Of a stretch of 64,000 nucleotides of DNA, positions 8,231 through 16,000 are shown piece after piece; positions within the stretch are counted from its first letter, which is position 1, and every line of letters starts with the position of its first letter. Made by a program: the position numbers and the translations under genes. The notes beneath the pieces are model-generated. The model saw only the letters and a program-made list of their open reading frames with translations. It was not told the origin of the DNA and did no database searches. The stretch is from Pseudomonadota bacterium. GTDB taxonomy: Bacteria > Pseudomonadota > Alphaproteobacteria > Rhizobiales > Xanthobacteraceae. The stretch spans positions 93,649 to 157,648 of the forward strand of contig JAEWIX010000048.1 of NCBI GenBank assembly GCA_023386885.1, written 5' to 3'.

Positions 8231-9217
8231 ATGAAACACGGCGGCGATCTTAGCGAAGCGATGGCGCAATTTGGCGGCGCGCCGGAGGCGTGGCTCGATC
8301 TGTCGACCGGCATCAATCCGAATCCCTATCCGCTTCCGCCATTGCCGCAGGACGTCTGGCAACGCCTGCCGTCGCGCGCTGAGGAAGCCGTGCTGCTCGC
8401 CGCCGCGCGCCGTGCTTACGCCGTGCCGGACGATGTCGGGATCGTTGCCGCACCCGGCACGCAGGCGCTGATCCAGTGGCTGCCGCGTGTCGTTGCGCGC
8501 GGCGCTGTCGGTATCGTTTCTCCCACCTATAACGAGCATGCCGCAGCATGGCGATTGGCGGGGCATGAGGCGGTCGCCATCGGCGCGATTGAGGAGATAC
8601 CGGAGGCCGTCCGTCACGTCGTGATCGTCAATCCGAACAATCCCGATGGCCGCGTCGTCGATCACGCCCTGCTGGAGCGCGTTGCGGAACAGATTGCCGC
8701 GCGCGATGGCGTGATGGTGATCGATGAGGCATTCGCCGATCTTGCCCCCGCGATCAGCGCTGTGGCGTTGTGTAAACGATGGCCGGTTGTGGTGCTGCGC
8801 TCGTTCGGCAAGTTCTATGGCCTCGCCGGGCTGCGGCTCGGCTTCGCCATCGGACCGCAACGGCTGATCATGCAGGTCCGTGAGGCCATGGGGCCGTGGA
8901 TTTGCTCCGGCCCCGCGCTGACCGTCGGCCGCGTTGCCCTCGACGACGAGCGATGGGCGGACGCAACGCGCGAACAACTGCGCGAGCAGGCGGCGAAACT
9001 CGATGCCGTGTTGCAGGCCGCCGGGTTCGCGGCCGCTGACGGCACGACGCTGTTTCGTCTGGTCAGGCATCCGCATGCGTCAGCCTATCACAAGGCGCTG
9101 GCGCGGCGGCAGATCTGGTGCCGGCGTTTCGATTGGGCGGACGATCTGCTGCGCTTCGGCCTGCCGCCCAACGACGCGGCGCTCGAGCGTTTCGCGCTGG
9201 CGCTGGCGGATATCTGA
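8231..9217 (+). CDS. cobC: L-threonine-O-3-phosphate decarboxylase (CobC/CobD-type PLP enzyme)
   Basis: Produces (R)-1-amino-2-propanol phosphate, the linker of the nucleotide loop. The 328-residue class I/II aminotransferase fold begins with HGGDLSEA and LDLSTGINPNPYP, as in CobC/CobD. VNPNNPDGR and the PLP-lysine motif SFGKFYGLAGLRLG (K194) are intact. A Shine-Dalgarno-like GAGAGG precedes ATG 8231. Convergent with the ATPase gene, 12 bases between stops. It supplies the substrate used by CobD, encoded on the opposite strand nearby. Confidence 0.93.
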   Translation: MKHGGDLSEAMAQFGGAPEAWLDLSTGINPNPYPLPPLPQDVWQRLPSRAEEAVLLAAARRAYAVPDDVGIVAAPGTQALIQWLPRVVARGAVGIVSPTYNEHAAAWRLAGHEAVAIGAIEEIPEAVRHVVIVNPNNPDGRVVDHALLERVAEQIAARDGVMVIDEAFADLAPAISAVALCKRWPVVVLRSFGKFYGLAGLRLGFAIGPQRLIMQVREAMGPWICSGPALTVGRVALDDERWADATREQLREQAAKLDAVLQAAGFAAADGTTLFRLVRHPHASAYHKALARRQIWCRRFDWADDLLRFGLPPNDAALERFALALADI

Positions 9218-9229
9218 TCCCATCGCCGC

Positions 9230-10009
9230 TCACACGCCGGCCCACGGCACGATGATCATGCGGTGCTCGTGCCCGGTGCGATAGGCGGTGACGCGGAACA
9301 CGTTGGCGAGAATCTCGTCGGACAACGCTTCGGCCGGCGCGCCTTGCGCCACGAGTTGCCCCTCCTGCATCACCATGACCACGTCGGCATAGCGCGCGGC
9401 GAGGCCGAGATCGTGGGTGACGACGATGGCGAGAATGCCACTGTCGGCGGCGGCCCGCAGGTTCTTCATCACCTCGAGCTGAAAGCGAGGGTCAAGCGCG
9501 GCGGTCGGTTCGTCGGCAAGGATCACCGGCGCTTCAACCGCCAGCACGCGCGCCAAGGCGACGCGGCTGCGCTCGCCGCCGGAAAGTTCGGTGGCAGGGC
9601 GGGTGCTGAATTGCGTCACGTCGGTCGCCTGCATGGCGCGTTCGACGGCGGCTTCGTCGGTAGGCGATAGCCGTGCCGGATTGGTGGCGCCGTGCGGATA
9701 ACGTCCCAGAGCGACGATATCGCGCGCCGGCAGCGGCCAGTGCACCATGTGGCCTTGCGGCAGATAGCCGAAGCGCTTGGCGCGCTCGCGCAGCGACAAT
9801 GACGCAAGCGCATCGCCACCGACATGGATCGTGCCCTGCGCGGGCAGCAGCCCGGCCAGCGCGCGCAGCAGCGTGGTCTTGCCGGCGCCGTTCGGCCCGA
9901 CCAGAGCGACGAGATGCTGGCGCGGCAGCGCCAGCGAGATATCGTGCAGCACCTCGCGTCTGGCGAGGGTGACGCTGAGTTTGTGCGCGGTGAGGAAGGC
10001 GTCCGTCAT
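9230..10009 (-). CDS. ABC transporter ATP-binding protein, cobalamin/iron-complex type (BtuD-like)
   Basis: A 259-residue ATPase with Walker A GPNGAGKTT (from residue 38), signature LSGGERSRVALAR, Walker B VILADEPTAALD and the VVTHDL switch histidine. Sequence type is FecE/BtuD/HemV. It overlaps the permease gene upstream by an ATGA and sits downstream of btuB, so it likely powers corrinoid import. Iron-siderophore or heme import is the alternative for this family, but the B12 riboswitch at the head of the operon argues for cobalamin. Confidence 0.92.
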   Translation of the reverse strand: MTDAFLTAHKLSVTLARREVLHDISLALPRQHLVALVGPNGAGKTTLLRALAGLLPAQGTIHVGGDALASLSLRERAKRFGYLPQGHMVHWPLPARDIVALGRYPHGATNPARLSPTDEAAVERAMQATDVTQFSTRPATELSGGERSRVALARVLAVEAPVILADEPTAALDPRFQLEVMKNLRAAADSGILAIVVTHDLGLAARYADVVMVMQEGQLVAQGAPAEALSDEILANVFRVTAYRTGHEHRMIIVPWAGV

Positions 10010-11031
10010 CCGACACCGCCTCCCAATGCGCGGCGCTCGCGCATGATGAGATACAGGAAGAACGGCACCCCGATCAGCGAGGTCAGCACGCCGACCTTGA
10101 TATCGCTGGTGGAGGGAATGATGCGCACGGCGATATCGGCGGCGAGCAGCAGCGCCGCGCCCGCCAGCGCGCTCGGCACCAGCAGCCGCGCCGGATCGTA
10201 GCCGACCAGCGGCCGCATCAGATGCGGTGCGATCAGGCCGATGAAGCCGATGGTGCCGGTCACCGCCACCGCGCCGCCGACGCCGAACGCGACGCCGAGA
10301 ATCACGATCAGCCGCAGCGATCCGACATGGACGCCGAGGCTTTGCGCGGTTTCTTCGCCGAGACTGAGCGCGCGCAACGCGTTGCGCTGGCTCATTAGGA
10401 TGATCGCGCCGATGGTGATGAAGGGCAGTGCCAGCATGACGTGACGGAAACTGCGATCTTCCAGCGAACCGAGCAGCCAGAACGCGATCTCCAGCGCCAC
10501 GAACGGGTTGCTGGAGAGGTTCATCGCCAGCGCGGTGGCCGCGCCGGCAAGACTCGAAATCGCAAGGCCGGCGAGAATGAGGATCAGCAGGCCGGCGTTG
10601 CGCCCCGCCACCACCAGCAGCGCGAACACGGACACGAACGCCATCACGATTGCCGCGCCGGGAAGTACATAGGAGCGCACGTCGGCGAGGCCGAGCGCGA
10701 TCACCAGCACGGCGCCGAACGCCGCCGCTTGTGGCGCGCCGAACAGCGACGGCGAGGCGAGGGGATTGCGCAGCAAGCCTTGCAGCGCCGCGCCGGAGAG
10801 GCCGAGAATGGCGCCGATAGCGACCGCCAGAATCGTGCGCGGCAGGCGTATCTCCTGCACGATCACGCGATAGACGTCGCTACCGCCGCCGAACAGCGTG
10901 TCGAGCACTGTCAGCGGCGACATCCGCACCGGCCCGACGCCGAGCGAGATCAGCGCCAGCAGCACGACGAGCAGCGCCATGACGATGATGGTGCCGGTCC
11001 GTCGTTTAGCTGCGGCGTTCTCCGTCACCAT
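10006..11031 (-). CDS. FecCD-family ABC transporter permease (BtuC-like)
   Basis: A 341-residue inner-membrane protein with about ten hydrophobic segments. Family motifs include RLPRTILAVAIGAILGLSGAALQ, written here only in part: RLPRT and GLSGAALQGLLRNPLA, the FIGLIAPH segment and GVLTSLIGVPFF near the C-terminus. It overlaps the 3' end of btuB by 7 bases and the ATPase gene by 4, so the three are cotranscribed. It probably pairs with the BtuF-like protein encoded at 7328-8203. Confidence 0.92.
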   Translation of the reverse strand: MVTENAAAKRRTGTIIVMALLVVLLALISLGVGPVRMSPLTVLDTLFGGGSDVYRVIVQEIRLPRTILAVAIGAILGLSGAALQGLLRNPLASPSLFGAPQAAAFGAVLVIALGLADVRSYVLPGAAIVMAFVSVFALLVVAGRNAGLLILILAGLAISSLAGAATALAMNLSSNPFVALEIAFWLLGSLEDRSFRHVMLALPFITIGAIILMSQRNALRALSLGEETAQSLGVHVGSLRLIVILGVAFGVGGAVAVTGTIGFIGLIAPHLMRPLVGYDPARLLVPSALAGAALLLAADIAVRIIPSTSDIKVGVLTSLIGVPFFLYLIMRERRALGGGVG

Positions 11032-12989
11032 GTGGCGTGGAAGCCTCCGTAGACCGCGGGCCCGGTGGTGCCGTAGTTCAGCACTTCCTGATAGCGCTCG
11101 TTGAAGATGTTCTCGCCGCGCGCAAACACCTTCCAGTTATTGTCGATCTTGTATTCGGTATAGAGATCGACGCGGGTGTAGGCCGCGAGCGGATTGAGTT
11201 CGCCGGTGCTGCTGAAGCGCTTCGAGACCATCAGGATGCGCGGCTCGATCAGCCAGCGATCGTTTGGCGTGATGGCGAGCGCGATGCGTGCGAGATGCTC
11301 GGGGCGTCGCGCCAGCGTCAGTCCGGTCGAGATATCCTTGGCTTGCAGCCAGGTATAGGCGGTCTTGAGTCGCAACGTTCCCGGCATCACGTCGATATCG
11401 GCACCGACTTCGAGGCCCGAGGTCTCGGCGCGTGCGACGTTGATATAGTGCCCAAACGGCTGGGTCGGCGTCGGATCGAAGGTGAAGTCGATCAGATTGT
11501 TGAACTTGTTGTAGAAGCCGGTCAGCGACAGCGTCACGCGGCCGTTGAACAGGGTCTGGTCGATGCCGGCGTCGTAACCAAAACTCTCTTCCGGCTTGAG
11601 GCCGCTGTTGCCGTAGTTCGGCTCATAGAGCTGATACAGCGTCGGCGCCTTGGCGCCTGTGCCGGCACTGGCGCGCAGCTTGGTGCCGGTCTCGGTGATG
11701 TTGTAGGCCGCCGTGGTGCGCCACGTCGCGAAGGTGGCGACATCGACCACGTCATCGACGCGGCCGCCCATGGTGACGCTCAATCGTTCGCCGATCGGCA
11801 GCTTCCACAGTGCGAACACCGAGTTGGTGTCCTTCGTCGCGTTCAGCGTCGAGATGCGCGGCGTCGGCACCGGCAGAATGGTCGATCCGAAAGATTCGGC
11901 GGTGTCGTGTTGCGTGCGCGCGCCGTAGATCAGCGAACCGGCGGCGCCCAGCTTCAGATCGCCCTGGTATTCCGCGCCAAAGCTGTTGCCGCGAAAATCG
12001 GTGGACGTGGCGTAGCTGTTCGCCGGCAGCACGTTGATGCCATAGGACGAGTAGTCGTTGAAGGTGCGATCTATCTGGGTGGCAAATGTGGTGATGCTTT
12101 GCGTCAACATGCCGCCGAGCGAATCGACCGCGGCCTTGGCCCAGATCTGCTGCTGCAACTGATTGGAGTTCGACGGCGTATCCGGCGTCGCGCCGAACGA
12201 CGCATCGTAGGCGCCGCGGGTGAAAGTGGACATCACGCCGGCATCGAAGCGAAAGCCTTCGCCGGCATCGTAGCCGACGCGGGCCGAGCCGCCGATGCGA
12301 TCCATGCCGTCCTTTTCGAGATTCGGATACTTCGCCTCGATCGCCGGGATGCGGTAGCCGTAGCTGGAGAAGCCGTTGGTATGCTGGCCGCTGCCGGTCA
12401 CCGCATAATTCCACGGCCCGCTCGAGCCGCTCATCGACGCGGTGGTCGAGGCGGTGCCGTAGCTGCCGCCTTCGGTGCGGATCGAGTATTGCGCCGGCCC
12501 GCTGCCCTTCTTGGTGATGATGTTGATGACGCCGCCCATGGCGTCGGAGCCGTAGAGCGCGCTTTGCGGCCCGCGAAGCACCTCGACGCGATCGACGGTG
12601 CCGGGTGCGACCAGCGCGAAGTTGAAATCGCCGGCCGCGCCGCTGGGATCGTTGACGCGAATGCCGTCGATCAACACCAGCGTCTGCCCGGTGTTGGCAC
12701 CGCGCAGCATCACGCCGGTGGTGCCGGCGGGGCCGCCGGCTTGCGTCACCATCAGGCCCGGCACCGAACGCAGGGCATCAGTGAGGGAAGCGGGATTGCT
12801 GGTCGTCAGCGTGTCGCCGCTGATGACGCTGATGGCGCTGCCGGTGGAGCCGATCGGCTCCGGCGCGCGGCCGGCTGTCACCACGATATCGGGAAGTTGC
12901 TCCAGGCGTGATTGAGCATTCGCGTCTCCGCAAAACGGAGACAACGCAAGACAGGCTGCCGTGCCGGCAGCGACATTTCGCAGATTCAT
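11025..12989 (-). CDS. btuB: TonB-dependent outer-membrane receptor, vitamin B12 type
   Basis: A 654-residue outer-membrane receptor. A signal peptide covers about residues 1-25 (ending DANA), followed by a TonB-box-like PDIVVTAGR, the plug domain (SLTDALRSVPGLMV, VLIDGIRVND, RVEVLRGPQSALYGSDAMGGVINIIT) and a beta barrel ending in an aromatic residue (HATW). Architecture and length match BtuB. A cobalamin riboswitch lies between the start and 13225, and permease/ATPase genes overlap downstream, so this is a corrinoid uptake operon. Confidence 0.93.
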   Translation of the reverse strand: MNLRNVAAGTAACLALSPFCGDANAQSRLEQLPDIVVTAGRAPEPIGSTGSAISVISGDTLTTSNPASLTDALRSVPGLMVTQAGGPAGTTGVMLRGANTGQTLVLIDGIRVNDPSGAAGDFNFALVAPGTVDRVEVLRGPQSALYGSDAMGGVINIITKKGSGPAQYSIRTEGGSYGTASTTASMSGSSGPWNYAVTGSGQHTNGFSSYGYRIPAIEAKYPNLEKDGMDRIGGSARVGYDAGEGFRFDAGVMSTFTRGAYDASFGATPDTPSNSNQLQQQIWAKAAVDSLGGMLTQSITTFATQIDRTFNDYSSYGINVLPANSYATSTDFRGNSFGAEYQGDLKLGAAGSLIYGARTQHDTAESFGSTILPVPTPRISTLNATKDTNSVFALWKLPIGERLSVTMGGRVDDVVDVATFATWRTTAAYNITETGTKLRASAGTGAKAPTLYQLYEPNYGNSGLKPEESFGYDAGIDQTLFNGRVTLSLTGFYNKFNNLIDFTFDPTPTQPFGHYINVARAETSGLEVGADIDVMPGTLRLKTAYTWLQAKDISTGLTLARRPEHLARIALAITPNDRWLIEPRILMVSKRFSSTGELNPLAAYTRVDLYTEYKIDNNWKVFARGENIFNERYQEVLNYGTTGPAVYGGFHATW

Positions 12990-13034
12990 CGTAGCCCCTT
13001 TCGTCGACCCACCGTCGAACGTGTTAAGTTCGTC

Positions 13035-13225
13035 AACGGCCGGTCTCCTGGCTCGCGGTCGTTATCCGGATCCGCCTTCCCGGACCTTCGTGTGAGGTCC
13101 AGTGGCTTCGTGGATCGGATGACCGCTTACAGTTGCGGGGGCAGCCGCGGAATTGGAGATGGGCCTCCGAACAGAGACGTCTCCGCACCGCATTCCCGTT
13201 TCACCTCCGTCGGAACGTCCTCGGG
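13035..13225 (-). promoter_or_regulatory. Cobalamin riboswitch controlling btuB operon
   Basis: Read on the minus strand the blocks are GGTGAAACGGGAATGCGG, then GCTGCCCCCGCAACTGTAAG, CCACTGG, GGGAAGGCGG and the B12 box CGAGCCAGGAGACCGG at about 13057-13040. The box ends about 50 bases before the btuB ATG, a spacing that suits translational control. From 13226 to 13439 I see no gene; this stretch should hold the promoters of btuB and of the divergent 98-residue gene, plus a small hairpin (CCAGCC/GGCTGG, 13388-13411). Confidence 0.95.
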
Positions 13226-13439
13226 AGGCACCGATGACGGCGCCAAACAAGCACAGCCACACCAATCGCGCAACTGTGATCTGGGAACGGCAGGGGCGTC
13301 TGCGCTCGAATATTACGATTGTCGGAATTTGTTGCTTGTCTGCGCGGCGTTTCCCGGTATTCGTTGCCGCAAAGCCGCTCGCCCGCCAGCCGGGTTGTTA
13401 TCGCGGCTGGAATCCCGACAGAGAACGCACGGTGCCCGC

Positions 13440-13736
13440 ATGACACAATACGATCGCAACAATCCTGCGCGTCCGGGCAAAGCCGGTCAGGCGATGGACG
13501 CCAGTGCGGAACGTGATGCTGCCGCCAAGGCGGTGCGCGACAACATGGCGAGGCTGAAGGCATTGCGGCTGGCGAAGGAAGCCGCGTCGCCATCGGGGAC
13601 AGCGATCAAGTCGCGCGCCAAAGCCGGTTCGAGAGCTGCGGGAAAAACAGCCGGCAAGGTCTCGAGCAAAACCGGGAAATCGCAAGACCTGTCGGCCTGG
13701 CTCGCCAGCCAGCGCAGCGGCGGCTATCGCACCTGA
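13440..13736 (+). CDS. Conserved-looking hypothetical protein, 98 residues
   Basis: I do not recognise a named family. The protein is basic and Ala/Lys/Ser-rich, with a helical N-terminal half (residues 20-50: ERDAAAKAVRDNMARLKALR) and a low-complexity lysine/serine stretch before DLSAWLASQRSGGY. ATG 13440 is chosen because the open frame upstream runs through the riboswitch of the opposite strand. Nothing in the context assigns a function; a nucleic-acid-binding or structural role is only a guess from composition. Confidence 0.6.
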   Translation: MTQYDRNNPARPGKAGQAMDASAERDAAAKAVRDNMARLKALRLAKEAASPSGTAIKSRAKAGSRAAGKTAGKVSSKTGKSQDLSAWLASQRSGGYRT

Positions 13737-13770
13737 TTAAAGTGCGCGACGCGCGCGCCCGAGACGTTTG

Positions 13771-13830
13771 GCTATAGCGTTTTCGAGCGGCGTGAATACC
13801 GGCGTGACGAAAATGCCTCGAAGGATTCTA
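13771..13830. repeat. Intergenic hairpin repeat, family B copy 1
   Basis: It begins CTATAGCGTTTTCGAGCG and ends GATTCTAG. Arms GCGTTTTC (13777-13784) and GAAAATGC (13809-13816) pair with one G-U. A closer-to-consensus copy is at 15934-16000. It lies between the 3' ends of two convergent genes, so it may terminate transcription. The final CTA is the TAG stop codon of the minus-strand gene. Confidence 0.7.
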
Positions 13831-14070
13831 GCCGGTCGGCAATTGAATCATCGACCGCGTTTTGGTCGCGGCGTCGTAAACCTGCACTTGCAACATCTGA
13901 TAGCGATGCTTGAGCGCCAGCCCGGCCTCTTCCGCGGCTTCGACGGTGTCGTGGTGCGATTTGAAGTGACCATCCACCACCAGCGAATAGCCTTCGGTCG
14001 GCGCCTTGTCGGCGCGCACCACGGCCTTGCGTGCTTGCGGTTCTTCCAGTTCGAGCTTCGGCTTCTTCAT
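13828..14070 (-). CDS. Hypothetical protein, 80 residues
   Basis: No named family recognised. The start at ATG 14070 is set by a good Shine-Dalgarno (GGGAG five bases upstream); ATG 14082 is an alternative. The sequence has a charged N-terminus (KKPKLELEEPQARKAV), then an alpha/beta-looking core: GYSLVVDGHFKSHHDTVEAAEEAGLAL and VQVYDAATKTR, quoted in parts. The stop codon comes from the end of repeat family B. Coding confidence rests on the ribosome site, compact fold-like sequence and lack of an alternative in this stretch. Confidence 0.6.
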   Translation of the reverse strand: MKKPKLELEEPQARKAVVRADKAPTEGYSLVVDGHFKSHHDTVEAAEEAGLALKHRYQMLQVQVYDAATKTRSMIQLPTG

Positions 14071-14415
14071 GTCATCTCCCATGGCGCGATCGCGTCCGCC
14101 GCGGCAAATGCGGCGCTGTGACAAGATCGCCTTGATCGGCATGTCCTGAGGGCAACGGTTCGCCGGTACGCTCATCAGGGAGCGTCGACGAATCTGTGTG
14201 CGTTGCGGATTGCGGGCCTTTTATACCGTGCGCGGCAAAGGCACAAAGGGTTTCGCGACGGAACGATTGTCGCGTGCGGCCCCGGATCGCGAGTTCCCCC
14301 GCCGATTCCGGCCAGCTAAGCGAATTCGCCGTCCGGCGCCCGCTTTCCGCTTCTTGGGCCTGATTGCTATATATAGTGTCGAGCCGGCCACCGTTCGGCG
14401 TTGGAGGAATGCGAG
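14071..14415. other. 345-base stretch without a recognised gene
   Basis: Divergent spacer between the 80-residue gene (-) and the 49-residue gene (+). It contains an AT-rich CTATATATAG at about 14368-14377 that could be part of a promoter, but no convincing -35 at the right distance. Open frames here have no ribosome sites and look like chance. Confidence 0.4.
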
Positions 14416-14565
14416 ATGTTCGGCGGCAAGCGCCACCCCGATAAGCGCCAATCCGGGCAGAAGCCGGCGAAGCCGAAACCGCCTCCGCCGCCCGACGAGC
14501 TGGAGGATGCCGGCGATATCGCCACCCCGGAGCCGGATCGCGACGACGAGCAGCGCGGCCTTTGA
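14416..14565 (+). CDS. Small proline/charge-rich protein, 49 residues
   Basis: Starts MFGGKRHPDKRQ, then a Lys-Pro linker (PAKPKPPPPPDE) and an acidic C-terminal half ending DDEQRGL. A strong Shine-Dalgarno, GGAGG, lies 8 bases before ATG 14416, which is the main evidence. The basic head, polyproline hinge and acidic tail suggest a disordered adaptor-like peptide; no family is recognised. It lies about 105 bases before an MFS gene on the same strand. Confidence 0.5.
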   Translation: MFGGKRHPDKRQSGQKPAKPKPPPPPDELEDAGDIATPEPDRDDEQRGL

Positions 14566-14670
14566 TCGCAGGGTTGCCGCGCGGATGGTCTGTCATGCGC
14601 CGCCGCTGATAGACAAATCGCCATATCGAACGATAGTTTCCGCGCGGGTTGAAAGGAGCCCGGGCACGGC

Positions 14671-15900
14671 ATGGTCGATGGAGTTGCCAATCCTGCGCGG
14701 GAGCCGGATGCGACGCTGCGCACGCTGACGGGAATCTCGATCGCGCACTGGGTCAGCCATTTCTACATCCTCGTGCTGCCGATGCTGTTTCCGTTCCTCA
14801 AAGAGCAGCTCGGCGTCGGCTTCGTTGAGCTCGGCTTCGCGTTGACGGTCTTCGCGGTGGTATCCGGACTGACGCAGGCGCCGATCGGCTATCTGGTGGA
14901 CCGCGTCGGCGCGCGTCTCATCCTGCTGCTCGGTCTTGCCGTCGGCGGCCTCGCCTTCGTCCTGCTCGCGGCTCACCTGAGTTATGTCAACCTGATTGTC
15001 TGCGCGGCGGTGCTCGGGCTCGCCAACAGCGTCTATCACCCGGCGGACTACGCGATTCTCTCGGTGCACATGGACGAGACGCGGATGGGCCGGGCTTTCT
15101 CGATCCATACCTTTGCCGGTTTTCTCGGGGGCGCCGTCGCGCCGGCCATCGTTGCCGGTCTGCTGCTGGCGTTGGGTGGGCGCGGTGCGCTGATCGTCAT
15201 TGGCACGGTGGGGCCGTTGGTTGCGCTGCTGCTGGCCGCCATCAGGATTCCGGATGCAGGCGCCGCCGCTCCGGTATCGGGCGGAGCCCAGCCGAAGGTG
15301 TCGATGATGACGCCGGCGATTTTATTGCTGACGGCATTCTTCCTGCTGCTGGGCCTGTCGACGTCGGGCATCGGCTCATTCGGCGTGGTGGCGTTGATGA
15401 GCGGCTATGGCAGCTCGCTGTCCAGCGCCAATCTGGCGCTCACGGCGTTTCTCGGCGCCAGCGCCACCGGCGTTCTCGCCGGCGGCTGGCTTGCCGATCG
15501 CACCGCGCGCCACGGTCAGGTCGCGGCGGTCTGCTTCGCCGTCAATGCGCTGATCGTGCTGGCGATCGCGGTGACGACCTTGCCGCCGCTGCTGCTGGTC
15601 GCGGCGTTGACCGTCGCGGGCTTTCTCAGCGGCGTGATCGCGCCGTCACGCGACATGATGGTGCGCAACGCCGCGCCACCCGGCGCGGCCGGGCGTGCCT
15701 TCGGCATCGTCTCGACCGGTTTCAATCTCAGCGGGATCGCCGGGCCGTTGCTGTTCGGCTGGATCATGGACCAGCACGTGCCGCACTGGGTGTTCGGTGC
15801 TTCCGCGATCTTCATGGGATTGACGGTGCTGTTGGCGCTCGTCCCGGAGCGTAGCACCGCTGTCGCGAAGAAACCGGCGGTCGGAATCCAGCCGTCCTGA
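14671..15900 (+). CDS. MFS transporter, fosmidomycin-resistance-like subgroup
   Basis: A 409-residue protein with about 12 transmembrane helices and the MFS A-type motif GYLVDRVGARLIL between helices 2 and 3; a second copy, GGWLADRTARHG, is in the C-terminal half. SVYHPADYAIL near residue 115 resembles the FSR/fosmidomycin resistance group, so an efflux role is possible, but the substrate cannot be read from sequence. An ATG follows GAAAGGAG at some distance. Confidence 0.85.
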   Translation: MVDGVANPAREPDATLRTLTGISIAHWVSHFYILVLPMLFPFLKEQLGVGFVELGFALTVFAVVSGLTQAPIGYLVDRVGARLILLLGLAVGGLAFVLLAAHLSYVNLIVCAAVLGLANSVYHPADYAILSVHMDETRMGRAFSIHTFAGFLGGAVAPAIVAGLLLALGGRGALIVIGTVGPLVALLLAAIRIPDAGAAAPVSGGAQPKVSMMTPAILLLTAFFLLLGLSTSGIGSFGVVALMSGYGSSLSSANLALTAFLGASATGVLAGGWLADRTARHGQVAAVCFAVNALIVLAIAVTTLPPLLLVAALTVAGFLSGVIAPSRDMMVRNAAPPGAAGRAFGIVSTGFNLSGIAGPLLFGWIMDQHVPHWVFGASAIFMGLTVLLALVPERSTAVAKKPAVGIQPS

Positions 15901-15933
15901 GTGGCGACGCTGAGCAGATCGCTCTTATCCGAA

Positions 15934-16000
15934 CTATAGCGTTTTCGAGCGAAGTGGACGCCGGTTCGCGTGAAGAAAACGCGTCAACTAAAGACTTCTA
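15934..16000. repeat. Intergenic hairpin repeat, family B copy 2
   Basis: Contains CTATAGCGTTTTCGAGCGAA and ends in ACTTCTAG. Perfect 8-base arms GCGTTTTC (15939-15946) and GAAAACGC (15975-15982). It fills the gap between two convergent MFS genes and could be their terminator. As in copy 1, the terminal CTA is the TAG stop of the minus-strand gene. Confidence 0.75.

Noticed and set aside
8204..9076. N-terminal extension of the BtuF-like frame over cobC
   Set aside because: It is antisense to cobC; the signal peptide marks the true start near 8203.
11037..12911. 624-codon open frame antisense to btuB
   Set aside because: GC-rich third-position shadow of a well-supported receptor gene; low-complexity Arg/Gly/Ala-rich translation with no motif.
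13153..13443. 96-codon open frame over the btuB riboswitch region
   Set aside because: Overlaps a conserved structured RNA on the opposite strand and has no ribosome site.
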